Shown: positions 1 through 7,620 of the stretch, piece after piece
Numbering within the stretch: position 1 is the stretch's first letter
Layout: the number at the start of each line of letters is the position of its first letter
From: JBIKWM01 sp044356305
Lineage (GTDB): Bacteria > Bacteroidota > Bacteroidia > UBA10329
Direction of reading: 5' to 3'
DNA: 64,000 nt
NCBI GenBank assembly: GCA_044356305.1
Contig: JBIKWM010000001.1
Span: forward strand, 186,001-250,000
Notes under the pieces: generated by a model
Seen by the model: the letters and a program-made list of their open reading frames with translations, nothing else
What the model was told of the DNA's origin: nothing
Database searches by the model: none
Made by a program: the position numbers and the translations under genes

Positions 1-699
1 GATGCTGGCTTCACATCGGGTTGGGACATCATTCAGGATGAAGACAACAACTATGTTCTCTCTGCCACATCTTGGTTTGATACACCTGCACAGGCCACGA
101 ACCTTATCGGCTTGGGACCTCTGACAATCCCTAACGGTGGCGCCACTCTGACCTGGAAGCACCGCATGACCGACAATGACTATCGCGATGGGTATGCTGT
201 GATCCTGAATACCACCGGCAATACGGTCAATGATTATGTGAACAGTGTCCTGCTGTGGGGAGTGGTGGACAATGACCCGCTGACCGATGGTGATACCGTA
301 CTGACGCAACAGAGTGTACAGATACCAGCCCAATACAACGGACAGGTGGTGTATGTAGGATACCTGCACGATGCCACTGACATGTTCCTTCTGTTCCTCG
401 ATGATATATACATGGAAGGCTGCACCAGCACACCGGTGGCAATCAGCGAGGGCATCACCGATGACGTCCGGGTGTACCCTAACCCTTCGAACGGGCAGTT
501 CACGGTGAATCTCGGTCAAGGAAGGTACTCTGCCGTCAGGGTGATGAATGCCATGGGTCAGACCGTATGGCAGAACTCCACCTTCGGAAATGCTGCCACG
601 CTTAATGTAGAACTGAGCGGTGCCGCCAGCGGTGCATACATCCTGATGCTCGATGGTCCTGAAGGCCGCGTACATCGCAAGATAGTGGTGAGAGATTGA
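1..699 (+). CDS. T9SS sorting-domain protein, 3' end only
   Basis: The frame is open from base 1, so the 5' part lies outside the window; 232 residues are visible. The first ~140 resemble the beta-sandwich (jelly-roll, cleaved-adhesin or 'choice-of-anchor J' type) often found in secreted Bacteroidota proteins, with a Trp/Asp-rich stretch (TLTWKHRM, SVLLWGVVDND). From about residue 155 a type A T9SS C-terminal sorting domain follows (VYPNPSNGQF, then VMNAMGQ and a final KIVVRD). Such domains direct export across the outer membrane and are usually removed at the surface. The catalytic or binding part, if any, is upstream, so no function is assigned. A rho-independent terminator follows 28 bp after the stop. 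Anchor-fold assignment is by eye; the sorting domain is clear. Confidence 0.85.
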   Translation, partial: DAGFTSGWDIIQDEDNNYVLSATSWFDTPAQATNLIGLGPLTIPNGGATLTWKHRMTDNDYRDGYAVILNTTGNTVNDYVNSVLLWGVVDNDPLTDGDTVLTQQSVQIPAQYNGQVVYVGYLHDATDMFLLFLDDIYMEGCTSTPVAISEGITDDVRVYPNPSNGQFTVNLGQGRYSAVRVMNAMGQTVWQNSTFGNAATLNVELSGAASGAYILMLDGPEGRVHRKIVVRD

Positions 700-727
700 G
701 TGTCTTGAGCCCTAATTGAATTTGGAG

Positions 728-760
728 AAGCCCTGGGCCATCGGTCTGGGGCTTTTTCTT
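728..760 (+). terminator. Rho-independent terminator
   Basis: AGCCCTGGGCC pairs with GGTCTGGGGCT (some G-U pairs) around an ATC loop and runs into CTTTTTCTT. It closes the transcript of the T9SS protein ending at 699. Confidence 0.8.
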
Positions 761-791
761 AATCGATACTTCATTAAACACCGTCATTATC

Positions 792-826
792 TTGCTAAGC
801 GCGGTGACCACGCCCCGTTACATTTG
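792..826 (+). promoter_or_regulatory. Bacteroidota-type promoter for the S1 protease
   Basis: TACATTTG at 819-826 matches the Bacteroidota -7 consensus TAnnTTTG, with a TTG at 792-794 about 24 bp upstream as the -33 element. It lies 29 bp before the ATG at 855 and therefore argues against the in-frame TTG at 792 as a start. Confidence 0.6.
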
Positions 827-854
827 CCGCCCGAACCGAAAAACAACCTTGAAA

Positions 855-3740
855 ATGAGGAGACTCTACACCCTTTCAGCATTGCTCATCACAACCGTCA
901 GCATGGCGGTGGCGCAACCCAATTCGGGTGGCAGCCCACTGAGCTATGGCTCGCAGGTATTGCAGGATGCCGAGATAGAGAGCATCCGTACCTACGGAAT
1001 TGACCTGGGGGCCACGCTCAGCGAAGATGCCCAGTTGGAGGCCGCAGGTCGTCCGCCCCGCTTCGCGAAGTTCATAACTGCGGGTTACGGCACCGCCAAT
1101 AGCGGCACATGGACCCCGTTAAAGAACGGTGACCGTGTATGGCGCCTGCGAATAGAGAGCATCCATGCCGAGGCCATCACGCTCTATTACGATGATTTCT
1201 TCATCCCCGAAGGTGGAAGGCTTTTCATCTACAACGATGCCCATAGCGATCATCTCGGAGCATTCACCCACGACAACAATCCAGCTGGTGGGCCATTTGC
1301 CACGCAGATACTCTATGGTGAGGCCTGCACCATTGAGTACTTTGAACCTGCTGCGGCTGCAGGTCAGGGCCGCATAAGCATTGAAAAAGTGGGGCATGCC
1401 TACCGCTACGTCCATTTTGAGGAAGATGAGCATACCGAGCGCGGTGGAGATGCCTGCGAAGTGGACATTAACTGCAGCGAGGGCACCAACTGGCAGGATG
1501 AGAAGCATGGTGTGGTGCGCATTCAGGTTGTAGATGGTCAGGGTGCGGGATGGTGCACGGGATCGATGGTGAACAACACCGCTCAGGACTGTAAGAACCT
1601 TGTGCTGACGGCACTGCACTGTGGCGACAATAGCACGGCCAGTCATTTTAACCAATACATCTTCTATTACAACTACGAGCGCACCGGCTGCGGCACAGGG
1701 GCATCGAGCACATCGCAGAGCATGACGGGCTGTGTGAAAAGGGCAGAGAGCAATGATGGCGGTGGCAATACCGGGTCCGATTTCCTTTTGGTTGAGCTCA
1801 ACTCGACCCCGCCCAGCAACTACAACGTTTACTACAACGGTTGGAACGCGAACAATACCGCCAGCTCTTCAGGCGTGGGCATACACCACCCTGCGGGAGG
1901 GCGTAAGAAAATCAGCACATATACTTCGGCCCTGACGAGCACCACATGGGGCGGATCAGTATCGAACACCCACTGGAGGGTGGTTTGGGCTGCCACAGCC
2001 AATGGTCATGGGGTGACAGAAGGCGGCTCGTCAGGATCTCCACTCTTCAACTCATCAGGGCTGATTGTGGGCACGCTGACAGGCGGTGGCTCATTCTGCA
2101 ACACACCGACTCAGCCTGATTCGTACGGAAAGATGTCGTACCACTGGACCAGCAACACGGCCGGGCAGCAGCTCAAGACCTATCTGGACCCGGGCAACAC
2201 AGGGGCACTGACCCTGAATGGCACGTATGCCCCCTGCACACCTGCAGTGACGGTGGATGCAGGCATTTCGGCCATTGTGGCCCCAGTCGGTTCGTATTGC
2301 ACAACCACCATTGCTCCGGTAGTAACACTTAAGAACTTCGGTACAAGCACGCTCACATCCTGCACCATCAATTATAATGTTGACGGTGGGGCAAACAGCA
2401 CTTTCAGCTGGACCGGAAGCCTTGCGGCAAATGCCACCACCAATGTGACGCTGAACAACATCACGGTTGGAGCCGGCAATCACACCTTCAATGCCAATAC
2501 CACAAACCCGAACGGGCAGGCCGATGGCAATGCCGGGAATAACGCGTCTTCATCCACTTTCACGGCCAGTAACGGCAGTGCGAATGTGTGGGTAGTGATA
2601 GACACCGACAACTACGGGGCAGAGACCACATGGCAGATCACCAATTCAGGTGGACAGACCATCGCATCAGGTGGGCCCTATGCCAATGCGACCCACTACG
2701 AGGTGCAAGTGTGCGTAACGGCCGGACAGTGCTACAATTTCACCATCAATGACTCTGAGGGTGACGGCATCTGTTGCGCATATGGCTTTGGAGATTACAC
2801 CGTGGGCGATGCAAACGGCTTTGCACTTGCCTCGGGCGGCCAGTTCGGCACCAGCGAGACCACCAACTTCTGTGTGCAGCCCGCCTCGGCAGCAGGTTGC
2901 GACACCCTGTGGAGCCCCTTCTTTGACAATGCCACGGGAGTGACTGTGTATACCTTGGGTACGGGCAACGGCTATGTGAGCGGCACCAATAATTTCGGTG
3001 ACCTTGCCAAGGCTCAGGCATACGGCACACCTCCGGTGGGCAGCACGGTGGCAGGTATAGGTTTCTGGGCAGCCGCCAAGAATGCTGAGACCGGCAACGT
3101 GAACCTGCGCCTGTACAACCGCAATGGTAGCGGCACAGCGGGATCAGGTACCGTGAACAACGCCCCGGGCACAGTGCTGGCCACCACCACCATGTCATTC
3201 AATCAGATCGACACCTCAGGTTTCATCACCTATAAGGCCTTCCCCAGCCCGGTGAGCGTGAGCGCGGCCTATGCCGTGGGTGTGAGCTGGAGCGGATTGA
3301 CAGCCGATGAGCTGGGCATTGTGACCAACATGGATGGCGATGCCAACAGCACGGAGCTTGCCTGGGAGCAGTGGAGCGACAATGCCTGGCACACGATGCT
3401 CTCGGCATGGAGCACCAACTTGGACGGAGATTTTGACCTTGCCATATTCCCTGTGCTGTGTTCGCCCAACGTTGGCAGCACATTCACGGAGGATGTCTTT
3501 GTACAGATATACCCCAATCCGTCATCGGGTCTGTTCACACTCGACTACGGATTCCGTGACGACAAGGATGTTACCCTCGCCATATTCGATGCCATGGGCC
3601 ACAGTGTCTCGATGACAACCCTGAGCGGACAGGTAGGCCATCGCACCCTTGACCTTTCGCACCTTCCATCGGGTATCTACTTTGCCCGCATGATGGGCGA
3701 TGGTGTCAATATCACGCACAGGATAGCTGTACAGCGCTGA
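855..3740 (+). CDS. Secreted trypsin-like (S1) serine protease with T9SS domain
   Basis: 961 residues from ATG 855, chosen because it opens a clean signal peptide (MRRLYTLSALL...SMAVAQ) and follows a promoter. The protease domain spans roughly residues 190-460 and shows the whole chymotrypsin/lysyl-endopeptidase triad: His255 (LTALHCGD), Asp309 (GSDFLLVEL) and Ser393 (GGSSGSPLF). Residues ~465-560 look like a CARDB-type Ig module (VTLKNFGTSTL). Two further beta-rich modules follow, and a type A T9SS sorting domain begins at about residue 885 (IYPNPSSGLF). Expected role: an exported or surface endopeptidase that degrades extracellular protein. Lysine specificity, as in lysyl endopeptidases, is possible but not shown. 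It is monocistronic, ending in a strong terminator 22 bp downstream. Confidence 0.93.
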   Translation: MRRLYTLSALLITTVSMAVAQPNSGGSPLSYGSQVLQDAEIESIRTYGIDLGATLSEDAQLEAAGRPPRFAKFITAGYGTANSGTWTPLKNGDRVWRLRIESIHAEAITLYYDDFFIPEGGRLFIYNDAHSDHLGAFTHDNNPAGGPFATQILYGEACTIEYFEPAAAAGQGRISIEKVGHAYRYVHFEEDEHTERGGDACEVDINCSEGTNWQDEKHGVVRIQVVDGQGAGWCTGSMVNNTAQDCKNLVLTALHCGDNSTASHFNQYIFYYNYERTGCGTGASSTSQSMTGCVKRAESNDGGGNTGSDFLLVELNSTPPSNYNVYYNGWNANNTASSSGVGIHHPAGGRKKISTYTSALTSTTWGGSVSNTHWRVVWAATANGHGVTEGGSSGSPLFNSSGLIVGTLTGGGSFCNTPTQPDSYGKMSYHWTSNTAGQQLKTYLDPGNTGALTLNGTYAPCTPAVTVDAGISAIVAPVGSYCTTTIAPVVTLKNFGTSTLTSCTINYNVDGGANSTFSWTGSLAANATTNVTLNNITVGAGNHTFNANTTNPNGQADGNAGNNASSSTFTASNGSANVWVVIDTDNYGAETTWQITNSGGQTIASGGPYANATHYEVQVCVTAGQCYNFTINDSEGDGICCAYGFGDYTVGDANGFALASGGQFGTSETTNFCVQPASAAGCDTLWSPFFDNATGVTVYTLGTGNGYVSGTNNFGDLAKAQAYGTPPVGSTVAGIGFWAAAKNAETGNVNLRLYNRNGSGTAGSGTVNNAPGTVLATTTMSFNQIDTSGFITYKAFPSPVSVSAAYAVGVSWSGLTADELGIVTNMDGDANSTELAWEQWSDNAWHTMLSAWSTNLDGDFDLAIFPVLCSPNVGSTFTEDVFVQIYPNPSSGLFTLDYGFRDDKDVTLAIFDAMGHSVSMTTLSGQVGHRTLDLSHLPSGIYFARMMGDGVNITHRIAVQR

Positions 3741-3762
3741 TCTGAGCAGAATTTTGATGTGC

Positions 3763-3795
3763 AAGGGCCGGTCCGAATGGACCGGCCCTTGTCAT
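3763..3795 (+). terminator. Strong rho-independent terminator
   Basis: A perfect 12-bp stem (AAGGGCCGGTCC / GGACCGGCCCTT) closes a GAAT loop and is followed by a short T-rich tract. It ends the serine protease transcript. Confidence 0.85.
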
Positions 3796-3959
3796 TTGCA
3801 TCAGGCTGAAAAGGGCGTAACAAGGTGCATCTGGTTCACAACCTGTTCACAAGCGGTTAGATAGCTGTTTGCCAGACGGGTGATCAAAGTGAGCAACAAA
3901 TGGCCGAGGCATGGTCGGGGAACGAATTGCCGTTGCACATTTACATCACTGAGTATGTG

Positions 3960-4249
3960 ATACGCAGCAGGCCGCAAGGTCGTCCTGAAAAGCCCCTCAC
4001 GGGGGGACCGAGTAGGGAGAAGGAGACAGAGGTCCGGGCCGTAACTGGTTCATGGACTAAAGGCGGAGGAAGGGAGTCGGTTCGGTCGTAAGGCCGGGCA
4101 TCCAATCCTGGAGACCGCGCCCCAGGCCAGGGTCAGGGGAAGTCTGCCGGAGGCTGTCAACGGCTGCTCAGGGTCAGGTGCGGTGCCACGGTGCCGCATA
4201 GGGCGAGCGGGGTCGGGAAGCAATTCCAGACCCCGCTTCTGTTTTTTTT
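3960..4249 (+). ncRNA. Candidate structured non-coding RNA, family unknown
   Basis: No convincing coding frame is present in 3.8-5.37 kb. This G+C-rich part contains several local hairpins, for example TGCGGTGCC-AC-GGTGCCGCA near 4177, and ends in a very strong terminator. I compared it by eye with RNase P RNA, tmRNA, SRP RNA, group I and group II introns and found none of their signature cores (no GAGGAAAGUCC, no domain V, no tmRNA ends). The 5' boundary is a guess. It could be a housekeeping or regulatory RNA of this lineage or the decayed remnant of a ribozyme. Confidence 0.4.
4205..4249 (+). terminator. Strong rho-independent terminator of the candidate RNA
   Basis: GAGCGGGGTC pairs with GACCCCGCTT; the loop carries a secondary GGAA/TTCC pairing, and T8 follows at 4242-4249. 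There is no plus-strand coding frame upstream within 460 bp, so it must end a non-coding transcript. Confidence 0.85.
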
Positions 4250-4252
4250 GAA

Positions 4253-4592
4253 CCTGAGTGCGTGATAACGGCTGCAGTAATACCGCTGTTAATGAACTGA
4301 TCAGCCACAGTAGCACAGAACATCACGGGATCTCGGATTTAATTGGAACTGCCTTTCTGTATGATTCTGTGTTTCCGCGCTCGTGCCAGAACGGTATGTT
4401 TGGGGGGAAGGCCTACGGGTGGCCGCGCGGCTGTGCGCCACCTGTATGCCCAGGCCGCACTGACGGTGCAGGAGCCGGTGTTCGTGGAATGAACCGGACA
4501 AAGGACAAAAGGCCCGAATACATCTCTTGAACACCGATAGCAGAACAACGAAACACCATTGATGAAGATTGATGGGCGATATAGGAACCTAA
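4253..4592. other. Intergenic stretch without recognised gene
   Basis: No frame here looks protein-coding on either strand. A short plus-strand frame ending at about 4491 reads like the C-terminal tail of a protein (LYAQAALTVQEPVFVE) and may be a gene remnant, but it is too short to name. Confidence 0.4.
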
Positions 4593-4845
4593 AAGGATTC
4601 GCGGGCAACCCAGAAGGACTTTGGGAGGACCCTGAAGGCCAAAATCGGAGGCCACAAGGACTTTAGGAGAACTTAGAAGGACTTTCGGGAGACTCTTAAG
4701 GACTGTCGGAGAACTCTTAAGGACTATCGGAGAATTCTTAAGGACTGTCGGGCCACCCAACAAGGACAATATGGCAGGCCACAAGGACTGTCGGGAGTTT
4801 CTTAAGGACTATCGGGGATTTCTTAAGGACTGTCGGAGATTTCTT
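4593..4845. repeat. 21-bp tandem array 1 (12 units)
   Basis: Twelve head-to-tail units start at 4593, 4614, 4635, 4656, 4677, 4698, 4719, 4740, 4762, 4783, 4804 and 4825. All are 21 bp except the eighth (22 bp). Consensus is AAGGACTGTCGGAGAATTCTT. The AAGGAC start is nearly fixed while the middle and end vary. Unit junctions read TTCTTAAGGA, a near palindrome around CTTAAG. The 22-bp unit breaks any reading frame, which argues against coding. Confidence 0.92.
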
Positions 4846-4911
4846 AAACCCTCATTTTCAGCATCATAATTAAAAGTGTAGGGTGAAATCATGCTTGGCC
4901 GTACAATTCAA

Positions 4912-5115
4912 GCTGATGCGGATTACGGATGGGTACGGATATACAAATGATTGATATTCGTTGGCTGTTAGCCATTTGTTAGAGTGAGAGTGAAAGTGAG
5001 GGTGAGAGTGAAAGGGGAAGCCCTGGCCGGTATGGTCGGGGTTTTCTGTTATGGGCTGATGCGAATTACAGATGAGTACGGATATACAAATGGTTGATAG
5101 CTGTTCGCTGTTTGC
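4912..5115. repeat. Pair of ~60-bp direct repeats
   Basis: A segment starting GCTGATGCG at 4912-4972 recurs at 5055-5115 with about ten differences. Both copies contain TACGGATATACAAATG. The copies are 143 bp apart and flank a G/A-rich stretch (GTGAGA-like simple repeat, 4981-5015) and a hairpin. They resemble dispersed intergenic repeats of Bacteroidota; no mobility gene is near. Confidence 0.75.
5018..5048 (+). terminator. Terminator-like hairpin between the direct repeats
   Basis: CCCTGGCC and GGTCGGGG pair around GGTAT and are followed by TTTTCTGTT. It is similar in sequence to the terminator at 728-760. No coding frame lies directly upstream, so its transcript is unknown. Confidence 0.5.
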
Positions 5116-5124
5116 GAGGAGGGG

Positions 5125-5318
5125 AACTCCATTGGCACTGACACAGCCGATTCATTCCTAAGGGAGAACTCCATTGGCACTGAAACGACAGATTCACTCC
5201 TAAGGAAGAACTCCATTGGCACTGAAACGACCGATTCACTCCTAAGGGAGAACTCCTTTGGCACTGAAACGACCGTTTCACTCCTAAGGGAGAACTCCAT
5301 TGGCACTGCCACAGCCGG
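5125..5318. repeat. 42-bp tandem array 2 (4.6 units)
   Basis: Units begin with AACTCC at 5125, 5167, 5209, 5251 and 5293, exactly 42 bp apart, that is twice the 21-bp period of array 1. Each unit ends with CTCCTAAGGGAG, a near palindrome. The last unit is truncated at about 5318. Because 42 is a multiple of three, frames stay open on both strands (a 14-residue repeat on the minus strand), but no start or known domain supports coding. Confidence 0.92.
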
Positions 5319-5373
5319 GGCACGACCGCTCGGACACGTCACGGGCGGGTAAACAACAATTAGGTCAGTGCTG

Positions 5374-6267
5374 TCATGGCCAAGGATCACTTTGTGGGTG
5401 ATGGGCCAAGAATGCGCGAATGGCGCTGAGCACCGCCTCGGGCTCTTCCTCCTGGGGGAAATGTCCGCACCCTGCAAGCCCCTGAACCACGGCCTGTGAG
5501 AACCCTTCCTTGAACCTGTAGAGGCAGGCTGTGGTGACAGCCTTGTCGGCCATGCCCCATATAAGCAGCATGGGAAGGTGGGCGATGGCCCCGCGCTGCA
5601 GCCACATGCTGCCGAACAGGGCCTGGTCGTGCAACAGCGAGCGTGCAAATGCCAAGGGCCCTTGGCGGTGGGCCACTTTTGGGAAAGGTGCGGTGAAATG
5701 GCGCAGCACATGGGCGGCCGGCCGGTGCCTACCGAAGGATGACGGCAGGAGGAACCTGGGCGAGAAGTTGAGGTAACGGTAAAGCAACGGCAACAGCGGG
5801 CTGCGCAGTATGGGCACCAGTCTGCGGTAGGTTGGGTCGTGGCTCATGTCGAACAGCCACGAGTTGAGAATGACCACACGGCTGAAAAGTGCTGGCCTGC
5901 GAAGGGCCAGGCCCAATGCGATGGGGCCACCGAAATCGTGTACCACCAATGTGATACGGGTAAGGCCGAGGCTGCCGATGAGGGCCTCGAGCCGCGCAGT
6001 GTGTGCCGGGATGGAGTAATCGCCATGGCATGGCTTGTCAGACAGCCCGAACCCGAGATGGTCCAACGCCACGCATCGGTATGGGCCCATGAGCCCTTTG
6101 ATGAGGTGCCTAAAATCGAAACTCCACGAGGGGGTGCCGTGCACGAACAGCACCGCCTGGCCCGCTCCCTCATCGATGTAATGGATAGAATCTCCATTGA
6201 TATTGAGGCTTCGGAGCGTGAAGGGATACTCGTTCCTGTCGAGCCAATCGGGTGCGGTGGTTTCCAT
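5374..6267 (-). CDS. Alpha/beta hydrolase, haloalkane dehalogenase-like
   Basis: 297 residues with the full alpha/beta-hydrolase framework. The oxyanion-loop motif is FVHGTPSW at about 42-49. The nucleophile elbow VVHDFGGP places Asp, not Ser, at residue 111. The likely acid is Asp241 and the base His269 (GCGHFPQEE). An Asp nucleophile is typical of haloalkane and fluoroacetate dehalogenases and epoxide hydrolases. The Trp that follows the nucleophile in haloalkane dehalogenases, where it holds the halide, is Phe112 here, so the substrate is uncertain. It is probably a cytoplasmic hydrolase, as no signal peptide is seen. The start at 6267 is close to a promoter-like CACCTTCG. It lies just upstream of repeat array 2 in its own direction. 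Confidence 0.88.
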   Translation of the reverse strand: METTAPDWLDRNEYPFTLRSLNINGDSIHYIDEGAGQAVLFVHGTPSWSFDFRHLIKGLMGPYRCVALDHLGFGLSDKPCHGDYSIPAHTARLEALIGSLGLTRITLVVHDFGGPIALGLALRRPALFSRVVILNSWLFDMSHDPTYRRLVPILRSPLLPLLYRYLNFSPRFLLPSSFGRHRPAAHVLRHFTAPFPKVAHRQGPLAFARSLLHDQALFGSMWLQRGAIAHLPMLLIWGMADKAVTTACLYRFKEGFSQAVVQGLAGCGHFPQEEEPEAVLSAIRAFLAHHPQSDPWP

Positions 6268-6318
6268 GGCCCGAAGGTGTGCGGGCCGCCCTCAACGGCA
6301 TGTTGGTATGCACCAACA

Positions 6319-6897
6319 TCAGAACCTGACGGTGTTGTAGAGCTTGCTGAAGTTGGTATGATCCATGCCCAGATAGGAGGCGATGTACCTGTGGGGCACG
6401 ACCTGCAACAGATGGGGGCTACGGTTGCAGAAACGCACGTAGCGCTCTTGGATGGGAAGGGTATGAAACTCGAGGTGGCGGTCTATCACCCCGGCAAGTA
6501 CCTGCTCTGTGAGCTTGCGGAAGAGCCGCTCAACGGCCGGAAATCTGTCGTACAGCGCAGTGAGGTGCCCATGGCTGAGGCGGCCAAGGCGGCTGTCGGT
6601 AAGGCAGACGATGCTGTGTGAGGACGGTCGCTGCATGGGAAAGGACCCCGGTACAGCGCATAGCCCGGGCGGATAGGTGAAGGCCATGACGTGCGTGCCG
6701 CGTCCGGATTCTGAAACGGCCATCTGCACACCCTGGTACACCAGGAAAAGGTCTTTCTGCACATCGCCTGCGTGGAGCAGAATGTGCCCCTTGGGATAAT
6801 GACACTCCGAAATGTGTGCCGCGAGCGCCTCTGTTTCAACCCCACTCAGCGGGTGGATGGCGGAGAGCCATTGCACAAGCTCCACGGGCAAGCCCAT
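6319..6897 (-). CDS. Crp/Fnr-family transcription regulator
   Basis: 192 residues: an N-terminal cyclic-nucleotide-binding-like beta barrel (residues ~15-120, with HILLHAGDVQKDLFLVYQG) and a short C-terminal helix-turn-helix (RYIASYLGMDHTNFSKL). This is the compact Crp/Fnr layout usual in Bacteroidota. The ATG at 6897 overlaps the stop of the upstream HlyIII gene (TGATG), so the two are translationally coupled; longer upstream extensions of this frame would run inside that gene. The cNMP pocket lacks an obvious phosphate-cassette RxS motif, so the ligand may not be cAMP. Targets are unknown. Confidence 0.88.
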   Translation of the reverse strand: MGLPVELVQWLSAIHPLSGVETEALAAHISECHYPKGHILLHAGDVQKDLFLVYQGVQMAVSESGRGTHVMAFTYPPGLCAVPGSFPMQRPSSHSIVCLTDSRLGRLSHGHLTALYDRFPAVERLFRKLTEQVLAGVIDRHLEFHTLPIQERYVRFCNRSPHLLQVVPHRYIASYLGMDHTNFSKLYNTVRF

Positions 6898-7547
6898 CAC
6901 ACGGGCTTCACATTGAGCCGGTCCCACACAAATTTGATGTGGAAGGCCATGCCGGCTATCACAAACAGGTGCCACACCTCGTGCCCCTCGAACCAACCTG
7001 CGGCAATCACGGGCTGGTCGGTGGCCAGGAACCAAGTGCCGGCCGTGTAGACCAGACCTCCTATCACCCCATATTTGAGTTGAGAGATAGGGTACATGCT
7101 GAATGCCTTGAGCACGGCCAGCCCGCTGACCCACCCCTGTCCGAGCAGGATGGCCAACTTGGGCATGAGTGTCATCTCATCGAAGTAGTATGTGACATAA
7201 ATGGCACCGACCACGGCCGTGACCCATACAAATGCCGTGAGTCCCCAACGCCACCAACCGCGGAAAAGCATTATCTGCACCACGGTGAATGTTCCGGCAA
7301 TCATGATGAAAATGCCCGTATAATCAAGCCTGCGGAAGATGTCGCGTGCCAGACCGGGCGTGCAGGCGTGGTAAATGCCACTCATGGTGAGGAGGAAGAA
7401 TGCTGAGCAGAAGAACACCGTTATACCGAACCGCTGAGCCTTGTGCGGCCCTGCCTTGAGCAACATACGGTAGGCCACATAGATGAGCACCACAGCCGAC
7501 AGAAGATGGGACAGTGCAGATATGGGCTGATGGATGAATTCTTTCAT
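6897..7547 (-). CDS. Hemolysin III / PAQR-family integral membrane protein
   Basis: 216 residues from the ATG at 7547 (MKEFIHQPISALSHLL), the usual start of TrhA-type proteins; a longer in-frame extension exists but reads into the panC promoter side. Seven hydrophobic segments fit the PAQR (adiponectin receptor/HlyIII) fold. The metal-site residues are present: Ser-His in SALSHLL, His in GIYHAC, and the paired histidines in HEVWHLF and MAFH near the C-terminus. In bacteria the family affects membrane lipid homeostasis, and a hydrolase (ceramidase-like) activity is inferred for relatives. It is coupled to the downstream Crp regulator and divergent from panC. Confidence 0.9.
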   Translation of the reverse strand: MKEFIHQPISALSHLLSAVVLIYVAYRMLLKAGPHKAQRFGITVFFCSAFFLLTMSGIYHACTPGLARDIFRRLDYTGIFIMIAGTFTVVQIMLFRGWWRWGLTAFVWVTAVVGAIYVTYYFDEMTLMPKLAILLGQGWVSGLAVLKAFSMYPISQLKYGVIGGLVYTAGTWFLATDQPVIAAGWFEGHEVWHLFVIAGMAFHIKFVWDRLNVKPV

Positions 7548-7608
7548 GCGGGAGTGCAAAAAGCCGCACCGATACGGGGCCAAGGGGCCATTGGTTATGC
7601 CCTGTTGA

Positions 7609-7616
7609 TAGTTTTG
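7609..7616 (+). promoter_or_regulatory. -7 promoter element of panC
   Basis: TAGTTTTG matches TAnnTTTG and ends 4 bp before the panC ATG, predicting a leaderless or nearly leaderless mRNA. Confidence 0.55.
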
Positions 7617-7620
7617 CACC

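Noticed and set aside
3900..4091. Small basic protein frame inside the candidate RNA
   Set aside because: No start context; composition reflects the G+C-rich RNA-like sequence, and the terminator lies far downstream of its stop.
5049..5711. Minus-strand frame with 14-residue repeats (VPMEFSLRSESVVS)
   Set aside because: It runs out of the antisense of the hydrolase gene into array 2; the repeats follow only from the 42-bp period being a multiple of three.
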